Shown here: positions 26,627-35,526 of the stretch, in pieces
Layout: each line of letters starts with the position of its first letter
Numbering within the stretch: position 1 is the first letter of the stretch
DNA from: Alteriqipengyuania abyssalis
GTDB lineage: Bacteria; Pseudomonadota; Alphaproteobacteria; Sphingomonadales; Sphingomonadaceae
Direction of reading: 5' to 3'
NCBI RefSeq assembly: GCF_019857185.1
Contig: NZ_JAHWXP010000001.1
Span: forward strand, 868,001 to 932,000
Length of the DNA stretch: 64,000 nt
Position numbers and translations under genes: made by a program
The notes under the pieces: model-generated
What the model saw: only the letters and a program-made list of their open reading frames with translations
The model's database searches: none
What the model was told of the DNA's origin: nothing

Positions 26627-26687
26627 CGCCCCGGCAGGGCTGCACCGCGAATGGTGCGGTTCGCGATGCCGGGGCGCAGTCCTTTTT
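26627..26687 (+). terminator. Rho-independent terminator after the antiporter gene
   Basis: The arms CGCCCCGGCA and TGCCGGGGCG match perfectly and enclose a small inner hairpin (GCACC / GGTGC). They are followed by CAGTCCTTTTTG. It separates the antiporter from purC. Confidence 0.8.
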
Positions 26688-26708
26688 GAAACGCGCAAGG
26701 TAAGCCCC

Positions 26709-27512
26709 ATGTCCCGTCGTCGCCAGATCTACGAAGGCAAGGCCAAGATCCTTTACGAGGGGCCTGAGCCGGGCACGCTGATCCAGTATTTCAAGGATGA
26801 TGCGACCGCCTTCAATGCCGAGAAAAAGGGCACGATCAACGGCAAGGGCGTGATCAACAACCGCATCAGCGAACACGTGTTCACGCGGCTGGCCAATATC
26901 GGCATCCCGACGCACTTCATCCGCCGCCTCAACATGCGCGAACAGCTGATCCGGCAGGTCGAGATCATTCCGCTCGAAGTGGTCGTGCGCAACGTTGCAG
27001 CCGGCTCGCTGTGCAAGCGGCTGGGGCTGGAAGAAGGCGAGCCCCTGCCCCACTCGCTGATCGAATATTACTACAAGGACGATGCGCTGGGCGATCCGCT
27101 GGTCGCCGAAGAACACATCGCCTGCTTCAACTGGGCGAGCCAGGAAGAGATGCAGGACATGTCCGCGATGGCGATCCGCATCAACGATTTCATCGCCGGG
27201 ATGTTCGCCGCGGTCGACATCCGGCTGGTCGACTTCAAGCTCGAATTCGGGCGGCTGTGGGACGGCGACTATTCGCGCGTGATCCTCGCCGACGAGATCA
27301 GCCCCGACGGGTGCCGGTTGTGGGACATGAACTCGGGCGAAAAGCTCGACAAGGATCGTTTCCGCCGCGACCTCGGTGGTGAGGAAGAAGCCTATCAGGA
27401 AGTCGCCCGGCGCCTCGGCGTGCTGCAGAACGACGGCAACACCCCGGGCGAGGTGTTCGACCTTTCCGCCCACCGCGGCCGCGTGCGCGGCAGCACGCCG
27501 AAGAAGAAGTGA
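26709..27512 (+). CDS. purC: SAICAR synthetase (phosphoribosylaminoimidazole-succinocarboxamide synthase)
   Basis: PurC condenses CAIR with aspartate using ATP in purine biosynthesis. The 267-residue protein has the N-terminal [20 protein letters not shown] loop and the [12 protein letters not shown] motif, then [28 protein letters not shown] and the C-terminal [11 protein letters not shown]-type block (with [14 protein letters not shown]). It is followed by purS and purQ, giving a purine cluster. Confidence 0.96.
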   Translation: MSRRRQIYEGKAKILYEGPEPGTLIQYFKDDATAFNAEKKGTINGKGVINNRISEHVFTRLANIGIPTHFIRRLNMREQLIRQVEIIPLEVVVRNVAAGSLCKRLGLEEGEPLPHSLIEYYYKDDALGDPLVAEEHIACFNWASQEEMQDMSAMAIRINDFIAGMFAAVDIRLVDFKLEFGRLWDGDYSRVILADEISPDGCRLWDMNSGEKLDKDRFRRDLGGEEEAYQEVARRLGVLQNDGNTPGEVFDLSAHRGRVRGSTPKKK

Positions 27513-27600
27513 GTATCGCCTAAGCGCTGCGTTGCGCGGGCGCGCGCGGGGCGCTAGGCGGCGAGGCCCGTAAGAGATTGTCAGGATCCGAGGCTCCAAG

Positions 27601-27834
27601 ATGAAAAAGCGCGTGTTCGTAACCCTCAAGCCCGGCGTGCTCGACCCGCAGGGGCGTGCCGTGCACCATGCGCTCGACGGGCTCGGCTTCGACGGGGTCG
27701 AAGATGTGCGGATCGGCCGGCTGGTCGAGCTGGAGCTGGCCGATGGCGTCTCGGACGAAAAGGTCGCCGAGATGTGCGAGAAGCTGCTCGCCAACACCGT
27801 GATCGAGAATTACCGGATCGAGGACGCGGGGTAA
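27601..27834 (+). CDS. purS: Phosphoribosylformylglycinamidine synthase subunit PurS
   Basis: PurS is the small structural subunit that bridges PurL and PurQ in FGAM synthase. The 77-residue protein has the typical pattern [19 protein letters not shown] and [11 protein letters not shown], ending in [11 protein letters not shown]. It shares one base with purQ (TAATG). No purL is visible here. Confidence 0.95.
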   Translation: MKKRVFVTLKPGVLDPQGRAVHHALDGLGFDGVEDVRIGRLVELELADGVSDEKVAEMCEKLLANTVIENYRIEDAG

Positions 27835-28508
27835 TGAACACCGCCGTCGTCACCTTCCCCGGCTCCAACTGCGACCGCGACATGATGGTCGCGATTGCCG
27901 AGGTGTTCGGCAAGCAGCCGACGCAGGTCTGGCATCGCGACACCGCGCTGCCCGACCGCGTCGATTTCATCGCCCTGCCCGGCGGTTTCTCCTACGGCGA
28001 CTACCTGCGTTCGGGCGCGATGGCGGCGAACAGCCCGATCATGCGCGAAGTGAAGGCGGCCGCCGCGCGCGGCGTGCCCGTGCTGGGCGTGTGCAACGGC
28101 TTCCAGGTGCTCGCCGAAGCGGGCCTGCTGCCGGGCGCGCTGATGCGCAACGCCGGCCAGCGCTTCGTGTGCCGCGACGCGCAGCTCAAGGTCGAAAACA
28201 CGCAGACCCTCTTCACCGCAGGCTATGAAGCGGGCGAGACGATCACCATCCCCGTGGCGCACCACGACGGCAACTACTTCGCCGACGAGGCGACGCTGGA
28301 TGCGCTGGAAGGCGATGGCCGCGTGGTGTTCCGCTATGCCCACGCAACCAACGGATCGCGCCGTGACATTGCGGGCATCGTCAACGAAAGCGGCACGGTG
28401 CTGGGCATGATGCCGCACCCCGAACGCGCGATCGAAGCCGCCCACGGCGGCACCGACGGTCGCCGTCTGTTCGAATCGCTCGCCCGGAGCCTAGCCGAAG
28501 CGGCCTGA
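27834..28508 (+). CDS. purQ: Phosphoribosylformylglycinamidine synthase subunit PurQ (glutaminase)
   Basis: This class I glutamine amidotransferase supplies ammonia for FGAM synthesis. The 224-residue protein has the nucleophile motif [10 protein letters not shown], the family signature [11 protein letters not shown], the glycine-rich [14 protein letters not shown], and the His/Glu of [10 protein letters not shown]. The ATG at 27834 overlaps the purS stop. Confidence 0.96.
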   Translation: MNTAVVTFPGSNCDRDMMVAIAEVFGKQPTQVWHRDTALPDRVDFIALPGGFSYGDYLRSGAMAANSPIMREVKAAAARGVPVLGVCNGFQVLAEAGLLPGALMRNAGQRFVCRDAQLKVENTQTLFTAGYEAGETITIPVAHHDGNYFADEATLDALEGDGRVVFRYAHATNGSRRDIAGIVNESGTVLGMMPHPERAIEAAHGGTDGRRLFESLARSLAEAA

Positions 28509-28523
28509 TTTTGTAGGCGCTGA

Positions 28524-28602
28524 CCTCCCGCCCCGCCTCCCCACCCGGCCACCATATCGTGGTGGTACCCTTGGTGGCCGGGTGGGGAGGCGGGGCGGGA
28601 GG
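28524..28602. terminator. Perfect 30-bp inverted repeat between convergent genes
   Basis: Two perfect 30-base arms (28524-28553 and 28573-28602) enclose a 19-base loop that itself has a CCAC/GTGG core. It sits between the ends of purQ and the convergent GGDEF-EAL gene. No run of T follows either side, so a bidirectional terminator is likely but not classical. It could also be a copy of a dispersed palindromic element. Confidence 0.7.
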
Positions 28603-28636
28603 CGTCCGGGTTCGCCATTGCGAACCCTAAACCAAA

Positions 28637-31006
28637 CTACGCCCGCAGCTGGCTGAAGTCGTCGCTGAACAGGGAGCGGGCATCGGCGCTGCTCATCGGG
28701 CGGCCGAAATAGAAGCCCTGAATCCGGTCGCAGCCCATCCGGCGGACCAGACTTGCCTCGTCTTCCGTCTCGACCCCTTCGGCAGTGGTCTTCATCTCCA
28801 GGCTCTTCGCCATGGCGACCACGGCGCGCACGATCGCGAGGCTCTCGCTGCTGCCCTGCGCGGCCCCCTGCACGAAGCTGCGATCGACCTTGATGGTCGA
28901 GAACTTGAGCTTGCGCAAATAGCCGAGCGAGGAATAGCCGGTCCCGAAATCGTCGAGCGCCACCTGGCAGCCCAGCGCCATCACCTTGGCCAGCGCCTGC
29001 CGCGCGATCTCCGCATCGCCCAGGAAAATGCTCTCCGTCACCTCGATTTCGAGCCGCTGCGGGTCGAGCCCGCTGCGCGTGAGGGCATCGACCACCGTAT
29101 CGGCGAAGTCGGGCTCCATCAGCTGTTCGGGCGAGACGTTGACGTTGACCTTGACCCCTCGGGGCCAGGCCGTCGCCTCAAGGCAGGCCTGCTGCATTAC
29201 CCAGGTGCCGATCGGCACGATCAGGCGGGTATCCTCCGCCACCGGGATGAACTTGCCCGGACTGACAAAGCCGTGATCTTCGCTCTGCCAGCGGACCAGC
29301 GCCTCGAAGCTGACGACTTGTTCACTGTTGGCATCGACCACCGGCTGGAAATTGAGCAGCAGTTCGTCCTTTTCCAGCGCCTTGCGCAGCGAGAATTCGA
29401 GCTGGCGGCGCTCCTCCGCATCGGCGTGGAGCGAAGGTTCGTAGGCGAAGTGCACCCCGCGCCCGCCGTCTTTTGCGCGGTACAGCGCTAGGTCGGCGTT
29501 GCGCATCAGTTCCTCGACCGTCTTGCCATCGCGCGGTGCCAGCGCGGAGCCCGCGCTCGCCCCAACGAACAGCGTGTGCTGGTCGACCTCGTAGGGCTGC
29601 GACAGGCGCTCGATCACCTTGCGGGCAAGCGTGTCGACCGCGCAGGAATCGGGGGCATCGCGCATCACGATGGCGAACTCGTCCCCGCCCAGCCGACCGC
29701 AGATCTCGTTCTCGCCCGTCAGCTCGCTCAACCGGTGGGAGACCTGTTCCAGCAGCCGGTCGCCGATCTGGTGGCCGAGCGAGTCATTGACCGCTTTGAA
29801 CCGGTCCAGATCGAGCATGATGAACGCGCAGCGACGCCGCCACTGGCGCGCTTCGTCCATCGCCTCGCCCAGCGATTCGTTCAGCATCAGGCGGTTGGGC
29901 AGGCCGGTCAGCGTGTCGTAGCGGGCGAGATAGGCGATCTTTTCGGAAGATTTGCGCTGTTCGGTCACGTCCGATCCCACGCCCCGAAAGCCAACTTCTT
30001 GCCCGCGCTCGTCAAGCATCGGAGTGCCGGAGAGCTCCCACCAGCGCTGCTGCCCGCCAACCCAGACCTGAACGATCAGGTTGGAAAAGCTTTCGCGGGC
30101 CTTGATCCGGTCCGCCAGCACCCGCAGGCTCGGCGCGAAATTGCACATGTCCCAGCCATCGCCCGACAGGACCTCGAAGAAAGGCTTGCCTTCGATCTCG
30201 TCGGGCCGGGAGCCCAGCGCGAAGGCGAAGCGGGGGGAGACCGAGCGGATCAGGCGCGTCCTGTCGATCTGCCACAGCCAGTCGGCCTCGTTCTCCTCGA
30301 ACTCGCGCAGCAGCAGGGAGACGGTTTCCGATTTCTGCCGCATCGCGGTTTCGGCGACACCGGCGCGCAAAAAGCTTTCCGCCCGACGCGCGATCGAGAC
30401 GAGATTGGCGAGGAAATACACCGCCGAAATACAGGCCATAACCATGTCGCCGCGCAGGGCGAAGCACACGGTCGACGCGATGCAGGCAGGGGCGATGAAC
30501 ACGATCGCGCGCAACGGCACGACCGCCAGCGCAGTGCCCACCCCGACCACAATTACCGCCACCAGCGCAAAACCGCGCAGCATCCCCGCCTCGCCGGCGT
30601 AGAGAAACAGCATGATCGGCAGCAGCATCCAGGTCAGGCCGAGCCATGCCGAGCCTACGAGGTGCCGGTTGGCATCCCCATCGGTGACCTTGCGCAGGTC
30701 CGCGACGACCATCGCATGTTCCAGCCGGGAGAAATAGATCACCCCGCCGGTCAACACGATGATCCATGCCGCGATCAGCGAGATCGGCGCATAGGGCAAC
30801 AGGCAGGCAAGGCCGACCAGCGCGCCCACCATATGGCCGACCACGCGCAACAGGCTGAGCCCGGCGAGATGATCATATTGAAGACTGCGCAAAAACGCCC
30901 GGTCCAGCCCCGCGATGTCGCGCAGGCCGAGCAATACCCTGAGCGGAAGCTGCGCCGGCAATTCCGGAGTGTTCTGGGCGACGAGCTTCTTCACAATTCG
31001 TCGCAT
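28637..31006 (-). CDS. Membrane PAS-GGDEF-EAL cyclic-di-GMP protein
   Basis: This 789-residue inner-membrane protein has about six N-terminal transmembrane segments, a PAS region (about 240-350, with SPRFAFALG and GFRGVGSDVTEQR), a GGDEF domain with the intact motif GRLGGDEFAIVM and an EAL domain with all signature residues (SFEALVRW, EVTESIFLGD, DDFGTGYSSLGYL, AEGVETEDE, QGFYFGRPM). Both catalytic sites look active, so it may make or degrade c-di-GMP depending on its signal. The start lies just outside the left end of the Tn7-like insertion, so its original upstream region has been replaced by transposon DNA. No strong ribosome-binding site is visible. Confidence 0.92.
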   Translation of the reverse strand: MRRIVKKLVAQNTPELPAQLPLRVLLGLRDIAGLDRAFLRSLQYDHLAGLSLLRVVGHMVGALVGLACLLPYAPISLIAAWIIVLTGGVIYFSRLEHAMVVADLRKVTDGDANRHLVGSAWLGLTWMLLPIMLFLYAGEAGMLRGFALVAVIVVGVGTALAVVPLRAIVFIAPACIASTVCFALRGDMVMACISAVYFLANLVSIARRAESFLRAGVAETAMRQKSETVSLLLREFEENEADWLWQIDRTRLIRSVSPRFAFALGSRPDEIEGKPFFEVLSGDGWDMCNFAPSLRVLADRIKARESFSNLIVQVWVGGQQRWWELSGTPMLDERGQEVGFRGVGSDVTEQRKSSEKIAYLARYDTLTGLPNRLMLNESLGEAMDEARQWRRRCAFIMLDLDRFKAVNDSLGHQIGDRLLEQVSHRLSELTGENEICGRLGGDEFAIVMRDAPDSCAVDTLARKVIERLSQPYEVDQHTLFVGASAGSALAPRDGKTVEELMRNADLALYRAKDGGRGVHFAYEPSLHADAEERRQLEFSLRKALEKDELLLNFQPVVDANSEQVVSFEALVRWQSEDHGFVSPGKFIPVAEDTRLIVPIGTWVMQQACLEATAWPRGVKVNVNVSPEQLMEPDFADTVVDALTRSGLDPQRLEIEVTESIFLGDAEIARQALAKVMALGCQVALDDFGTGYSSLGYLRKLKFSTIKVDRSFVQGAAQGSSESLAIVRAVVAMAKSLEMKTTAEGVETEDEASLVRRMGCDRIQGFYFGRPMSSADARSLFSDDFSQLRA

Positions 31007-31027
31007 AAGCGCAAAAGGTTAGTGGGC

Positions 31028-31190
31028 TGTAAAACACTCCCCGCCGCAAGGTGTGCAGCGATAATAGAGTTCTTTCCTTTCGGTCACTCGCTGCGCCCTT
31101 GCGAGCCGCGCCGATGACCTTTTCCTTTCCACCTCCCTTATCCCTTTTCCGCCCAAGGGCCAGGAACATAAATCTTTCCAAAATATCTCA
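31028..31190. repeat. Tn7-like left end with putative TnsB-binding sites
   Basis: The terminus is TGTAAAACACTCC at 31028. Three sites resemble the right-end repeats in the same orientation relative to the end: cores GTTCTTTCC at 31069, TTCCTTTCC at 31122 and AATCTTTCC at 31171, often followed by an A/T run. The third (context AACATAAATCTTTCCAAAA) matches the right-end site at 61831 almost base for base. The 243 bases between the GGDEF-EAL start and the tniQ stop contain no gene. This AT-richer stretch is unlike its flanks. Confidence 0.75.
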
Positions 31191-31249
31191 ATCGCGTTCC
31201 AGTATTATGGGACGAAATCCTTCGGGCGCCAACTGGGTCTGCATGAGGC

Positions 31250-32227
31250 TCACGCGGCCAATCGCTCGAGAGCGTGCGCCAATAGCAACGTGCGGTCCGG
31301 ATGATGTCCCGCCTTGCCTTCACGGAATCGCAATATCCAGGGACCGGCGACTGATCCTTGTCGAAGTTCCGGAAACACCGGAAGCAGTCCATTTAGAACT
31401 CGATCAACATCTTCGTGAAACCGGTCGTAGCGGATATAACCGCGAGGTGTCAGGATGCCGGCCTTCCCTAGCATGGTTTTGAACTGTGCCGCTCGATAAT
31501 TCTTTGGTGCCACTTTCGGGTATATCCCCTGCTGGAGTTCGCGGGCGTCCAAAGCCAATTGGAAAAGCAAGGTGCGATCAACGGGAGCATTCCGAGGTAT
31601 CACCGTAGGAGCTCTCGGCGGGCACGTATCCTCGCCGGTCGTTGCGAACGACTTAATGAACCCGTTCGGCAAGCTGCTTTTCTGCAGGTCCAGACCATGA
31701 TCGGGGCAGATCGTGACGATAGGTAGCTGATGGACCTGCCGCCAGTAAGCCTCACCGTATTTCCTTACCGCTTCCATATTGCACTCGGCGCAGAAGCGCA
31801 GGAAATCCGTATTGGTAACCGGTCGCGCGCGGGCGCCTGCTGTCCGGACGGCATTGCCGTCAGTTCCGATCATCTCGGTTAAGACACGCTTCTTAAGGGC
31901 ATTGTCCATATAGGCGGTATAGTAGGGAAAGCCGGTATGACGCACGGCGATGGTTTTGCTGTCCAGTGCCATCCGGTCGGGGATCCGCCGCGCCACCGCT
32001 TGGATACGGAACGGCAGATTGATCGCGAAAACGCGTATCTCCTCGCCGAATACGCTCCACGAAAATGTAGAGTGTGTCATCCCTGTGTGCTGTCGAAGTC
32101 TTGCGATTATGCTGTAGAGAGCTTCTCCCGGGTAAGGTTCGGGAAAGTATACGCTGGGTGCGTCCCGCGCCAGTCTCGCCAATCTCTCACCCTGCTCGCG
32201 CCATTTTCTTGAACGGGAGATGGTCAT
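31250..32227 (-). CDS. tniQ: Short TniQ-family transposon target-selection protein
   Basis: TniQ/TnsD proteins select the target site and recruit TnsC. This 325-residue copy begins with the family signature VYFPEPYPGEALYSIIARLR and has the zinc site C146-x2-C149 ... C174-x2-H177 (RFCAECN, HQLPIVTICPDHGLDL). It ends at HHPDRTLLLAHALERLAA, where the longer TnsD type continues into a second zinc/CxCG region. So it resembles the shorter TniQ class rather than full TnsD. It sits at the left end, reading outward, far from tnsABCD. It may define a second targeting route, or be a leftover of an older element. Confidence 0.8.
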   Translation of the reverse strand: MTISRSRKWREQGERLARLARDAPSVYFPEPYPGEALYSIIARLRQHTGMTHSTFSWSVFGEEIRVFAINLPFRIQAVARRIPDRMALDSKTIAVRHTGFPYYTAYMDNALKKRVLTEMIGTDGNAVRTAGARARPVTNTDFLRFCAECNMEAVRKYGEAYWRQVHQLPIVTICPDHGLDLQKSSLPNGFIKSFATTGEDTCPPRAPTVIPRNAPVDRTLLFQLALDARELQQGIYPKVAPKNYRAAQFKTMLGKAGILTPRGYIRYDRFHEDVDRVLNGLLPVFPELRQGSVAGPWILRFREGKAGHHPDRTLLLAHALERLAA

Positions 32228-32266
32228 AGAGCTTCGCTCATCGAATCTGCGATGACTTGCAGACGT

Positions 32267-34393
32267 TCAGGCAGCCGCCTCCTGGGTCTCTTCGTCCTCG
32301 GCGTCCTGATCGAGATCGGCGAGATCCTTCTCCATTGCGGCAATCGCATGTCCGTTTGCGACCTGTGCGTATTCGAGCATCGAACGGGTCCCCATGACGG
32401 ACCATTCGGAATTGAGCCCCTGCTTCTCGATCTCGCTCAGCAGCAGACGTTCGTCATCGTTGACGGTTTTCTCGTCCGGCATCGAACCGATCAGATAGCC
32501 GTGGACGGTAACCCGTCGGTTGAGTTCGGTCCGGCAGTAGGTCTCGACCTTAGCCATGTAGCCTTTCAACTGGACGAGATGCTCGTGCTTCAGAGGAAGG
32601 CTGGTCGACTTGAGTTCCACCACGATGATGCGGTGGGGCTGGCCAGTATCGCTCATCAGGAAGACGAGGTCCGGACGCTTGGGATCATCGAGCGCCGCTT
32701 GCGTGTCGACACCGAGATGCTCGGCGAGCATGGTCGACACGTTGGTCAAGCGCTCGTCGCTGGTCAGGTAGCGATTGAATTCTGGCCTGATCAGCCACGG
32801 CTCTTCCTTCAGGAGTTGGTGTAGTTCCTTCTCGATGCCCTTCTTCTTCCAGAATTCGTGCTCTCCCTTACGAACTAGGGCGAGCAGCGCGTTGATGGCG
32901 TCTCGGCGCCCGCGGTAGATCTTGAGCGCGTCGCTCTTCTCGATGTCGGCCAATTCGATGAGGTTGAGCGCTACCTGTCGGATCGTCTCCACGTTGGTTT
33001 CGAGATGGCTAAGACGGATCAGCACCTCGCCGGTGTTCATGGTCTGGACGATCAGCGGTGCGAGCTCCTCAAACTCGCGTGAGTCGGCGCCGTGCTCGAT
33101 GGCGAGACGACGCAACAACCGCCGAGCCGAGGCCTTCGCGGGCCCTTCCAGTGTGCTGGTCATCTGCATGGCGAAACGGGCTTTCGGCGCCTTGGTGATT
33201 TCCTCGTCGACCACCTCTTCCTTCCACTTGGCATGTGCAGCGAGCGCGCGACGCATCCTCTCTTCGACGAACTCCAGCAGCGCCGCGACGATCTCGTTGT
33301 CTTCCCTTAGTTGGCTGCGATTGGTGTTGATGAGGTCTATGCCATGCCGGTCGAGTTCGTCGGCTTGGACGACGCATTCCATGTAGCTCTGACTGTGGAA
33401 GTTGTGCATGCCTGTCGGCAGTCCGAAGAGCGAGGGACCTGCGGCGAGGCGCTTGTTGCAGTAGATCCGCGCGCCCCGTTGACTGGTGGGTAGGTTCTGT
33501 TTGCGAAAGCCCACCATGTAGCGGACGGGCATGGTGGCCAGTTCGCCGATCTGGACCTCATCATCCGCCAAGTCTTCTTCCGATGCACCTTGCGGGTAGA
33601 CGAAGACGTAGTCGGGATTGGGTTGTTCTATCAGCGTATCGTTGATGTGAATCGCCATTTCTTCGGGGCGGATGCCGAAGAACGCACTGCGTATCTGCTT
33701 CGCGATGGTCTCGAAGGCGTAGCGCACAGCATCGGACTTGAGGCCGTATAGCGTGACTGTCGTTCCCTTCTGCCGGGTCGGACGTCCTTCGATGTATTCG
33801 GCCGGGATACGGACTTCCCCGATATCTTCAGCTTCGCGTATCACCGCGTCGTCGAGCGTGAAGACGGTAGCGAAGTCCTGCCCTTCTCTCTTGGTTTCGA
33901 TCACGACCTTCGTCGCCGCGCCGAAGCCGGCAAGCTTGCCGAGGCCCTTGCGGCCCATGACATGTCGCTTGCCTGTCTCCGAGGTAAGCACGGTCTCTTC
34001 GCCTTGCGCGTCCTCACGACGCTTCCGGTTGACCGGGAGGAACCTCTCCTCGATCTGCTCCGGAGACATGCCGTGCCCATCGTCGCTTATCGTGATCTTC
34101 AGCTCTTCGGGCAGTGGCGTGAGCAGTATCGTGAATGGGTCGCGGTCGCCCGCTTCGACTTGAGCCTTGGCGGTCTCGCGCGCCTTCCATCGCGCTTCCT
34201 CAATCGCATCGAAGGGAATTGAGATGTCGACGCGGTTCGCTTCTGCGTCATGAGCATTGGCGACGAACTCCACCAGGCATTTGCCAATCGTGGCATACAT
34301 ATTGATCCCGAGCGCCTCGAGCATGCCGCCTTGGATCTTGAGTGGGAACTCGGCGGGTCGGTCCGGCTGGCGAATCGTATCGGGACTGTTCAT
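32267..34393 (-). CDS. GHKL ATPase fused to a PD-(D/E)XK nuclease domain
   Basis: This protein is about 708 residues. The N-terminal part (to about residue 200) is a GHKL ATPase of the MutL/Hsp90 type: N-box LVEFVANAHDAEANR, G1 box DDGHGMSPEQIEERFLPVN (shown in part), and G2 box GRKGLGKLAGFGAATK. A long middle region follows, with coiled-coil tendency. The C-terminus has a restriction-type nuclease core: RPDLVFLMSDTG, then IIVVELKSTSLPL, i.e. D-x14-ExK. Divergent ATPases of this kind occur in restriction-modification-linked MutL/MORC-like systems. It lies in the same direction as and downstream of the methyltransferase gene. The ATG at 34393 is preferred because the conserved block starts there; TTG at 34450 is possible. 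Confidence 0.8.
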   Translation of the reverse strand: MNSPDTIRQPDRPAEFPLKIQGGMLEALGINMYATIGKCLVEFVANAHDAEANRVDISIPFDAIEEARWKARETAKAQVEAGDRDPFTILLTPLPEELKITISDDGHGMSPEQIEERFLPVNRKRREDAQGEETVLTSETGKRHVMGRKGLGKLAGFGAATKVVIETKREGQDFATVFTLDDAVIREAEDIGEVRIPAEYIEGRPTRQKGTTVTLYGLKSDAVRYAFETIAKQIRSAFFGIRPEEMAIHINDTLIEQPNPDYVFVYPQGASEEDLADDEVQIGELATMPVRYMVGFRKQNLPTSQRGARIYCNKRLAAGPSLFGLPTGMHNFHSQSYMECVVQADELDRHGIDLINTNRSQLREDNEIVAALLEFVEERMRRALAAHAKWKEEVVDEEITKAPKARFAMQMTSTLEGPAKASARRLLRRLAIEHGADSREFEELAPLIVQTMNTGEVLIRLSHLETNVETIRQVALNLIELADIEKSDALKIYRGRRDAINALLALVRKGEHEFWKKKGIEKELHQLLKEEPWLIRPEFNRYLTSDERLTNVSTMLAEHLGVDTQAALDDPKRPDLVFLMSDTGQPHRIIVVELKSTSLPLKHEHLVQLKGYMAKVETYCRTELNRRVTVHGYLIGSMPDEKTVNDDERLLLSEIEKQGLNSEWSVMGTRSMLEYAQVANGHAIAAMEKDLADLDQDAEDEETQEAAA

Positions 34394-34517
34394 CCTTCTG
34401 TTATGCCCGTTTCGCCCTGACTTGGCATCTCGTCGATTAAAGGCGTTCAAGTTGCGGTTTAATGGAGGGTAGTTGCATAGGTAGGCACCTTAGCAGTGCC
34501 TGCGTGCCATCGGGAAA

Positions 34518-35492
34518 TCATGCGGCGGCATCGACATTGTTTACCAATAGCTGACGGATGGAACCCGCGACTGCCTTTGCCAGGGGAACGGGAACACCGT
34601 TCCCGATCTGGCGTGCGACGGGGTAGTTGCGCCCCACGAAGTGCCAAGCGTCCGGCACGCCCTGCAGACGCGCGCCTTCCCGCAGGGAGATCACTCTGTT
34701 CGCTGTGGGATGGATGTAGCGCCCCTTGGACGGGTTCTGGAATGCGCATCGCAGGGTATTGGCGGGCTTGTCCGGATCGATCCGGCCCCAGACGTCCGTA
34801 GCCTGGCAACCCACCTGCCTCCAGGAAGGCGGGCACAGATCGGGCGCGGCTCGCATCAGGTCGCGTTTGTCTCCGCCGGTGGGGATGAGTCTCATACGCC
34901 CTTCGGCTAGCGGCGTTGGCGCCGGCCATCGATGCAAGGCATCATCCGGATCCACCGGGCGCGACAGAACTGTTCGGGCGGGAACCATCGCGCTGGCGGG
35001 CTTCGGAATTTCTGGCGTGCCTACACGGCTAGCGATCGTGAAAGATCGCCGCCGGTATTGAGGCGTGCCATAGTCCGACGCATCGAGTTCCCAAGGCACC
35101 ACATCGTAACCCAGGGCGATCAGACCATTGCGGATCTGCAACCAAGCAGCGGATCGTAGGAACGGGGGGACGTTCTCGATGACAACGACGTCTGGCGGAT
35201 TGGTGGCGGCCAGCCGCACGACCTCGAACGCGAGCGCATTCCGCTCGTCGAGGGGGTCGCGGCGACCGAGCGTTGAGAAGCCCTGACAGGGCGGACCTGC
35301 GATTAGCACTTCGCATTCGGGCAGTCGCTCGAGGTCCGATACCGAGCCACAGCGACCGACAGGAGCGACGTTCCGCTGATAGCTGGCGATTGCATCGCCG
35401 GACAGGTCAACAGCCAGGATCGGACTGAAGCCCTGCTGCACGAAGCCGCAGCTGAAAAGGCCCGCACCCGAGAAGAGATCGACAAATCGCAT
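34518..35492 (-). CDS. DNA (cytosine-5) methyltransferase
   Basis: The 324-residue enzyme methylates cytosine C5 in DNA. The ordered motifs are all present: I (DLFSGAGLFSCGFV), IV (AGPPCQGFSTLG, catalytic Cys), VI (VVIENVPPF), VIII (YGTPQYRRRSFTIAS) and X (RQIGNGVPVPLAKAVAG). The region between motifs VIII and IX is the target-recognition part, so the recognition sequence cannot be read off. It is followed by the GHKL-nuclease gene and divergent from a small gene, which indicates a mobile modification/restriction module. Confidence 0.92.
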   Translation of the reverse strand: MRFVDLFSGAGLFSCGFVQQGFSPILAVDLSGDAIASYQRNVAPVGRCGSVSDLERLPECEVLIAGPPCQGFSTLGRRDPLDERNALAFEVVRLAATNPPDVVVIENVPPFLRSAAWLQIRNGLIALGYDVVPWELDASDYGTPQYRRRSFTIASRVGTPEIPKPASAMVPARTVLSRPVDPDDALHRWPAPTPLAEGRMRLIPTGGDKRDLMRAAPDLCPPSWRQVGCQATDVWGRIDPDKPANTLRCAFQNPSKGRYIHPTANRVISLREGARLQGVPDAWHFVGRNYPVARQIGNGVPVPLAKAVAGSIRQLLVNNVDAAA

Positions 35493-35499
35493 ATTGCAT

Positions 35500-35526
35500 A
35501 TGCGTTATGCGTTATGCGATTATGCG
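35500..35526. repeat. Tandem ATGCG repeats between divergent genes
   Basis: ATGCG occurs at 35500, 35507, 35514 and 35522, three of them as TTATGCG (35505, 35512, 35520), right between the methyltransferase start and the divergent gene. A short palindrome GCATATGC sits at 35496-35503. The spacing of 7-8 bases is too short for independent promoters, so an operator for a small controller is possible. Confidence 0.5.
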
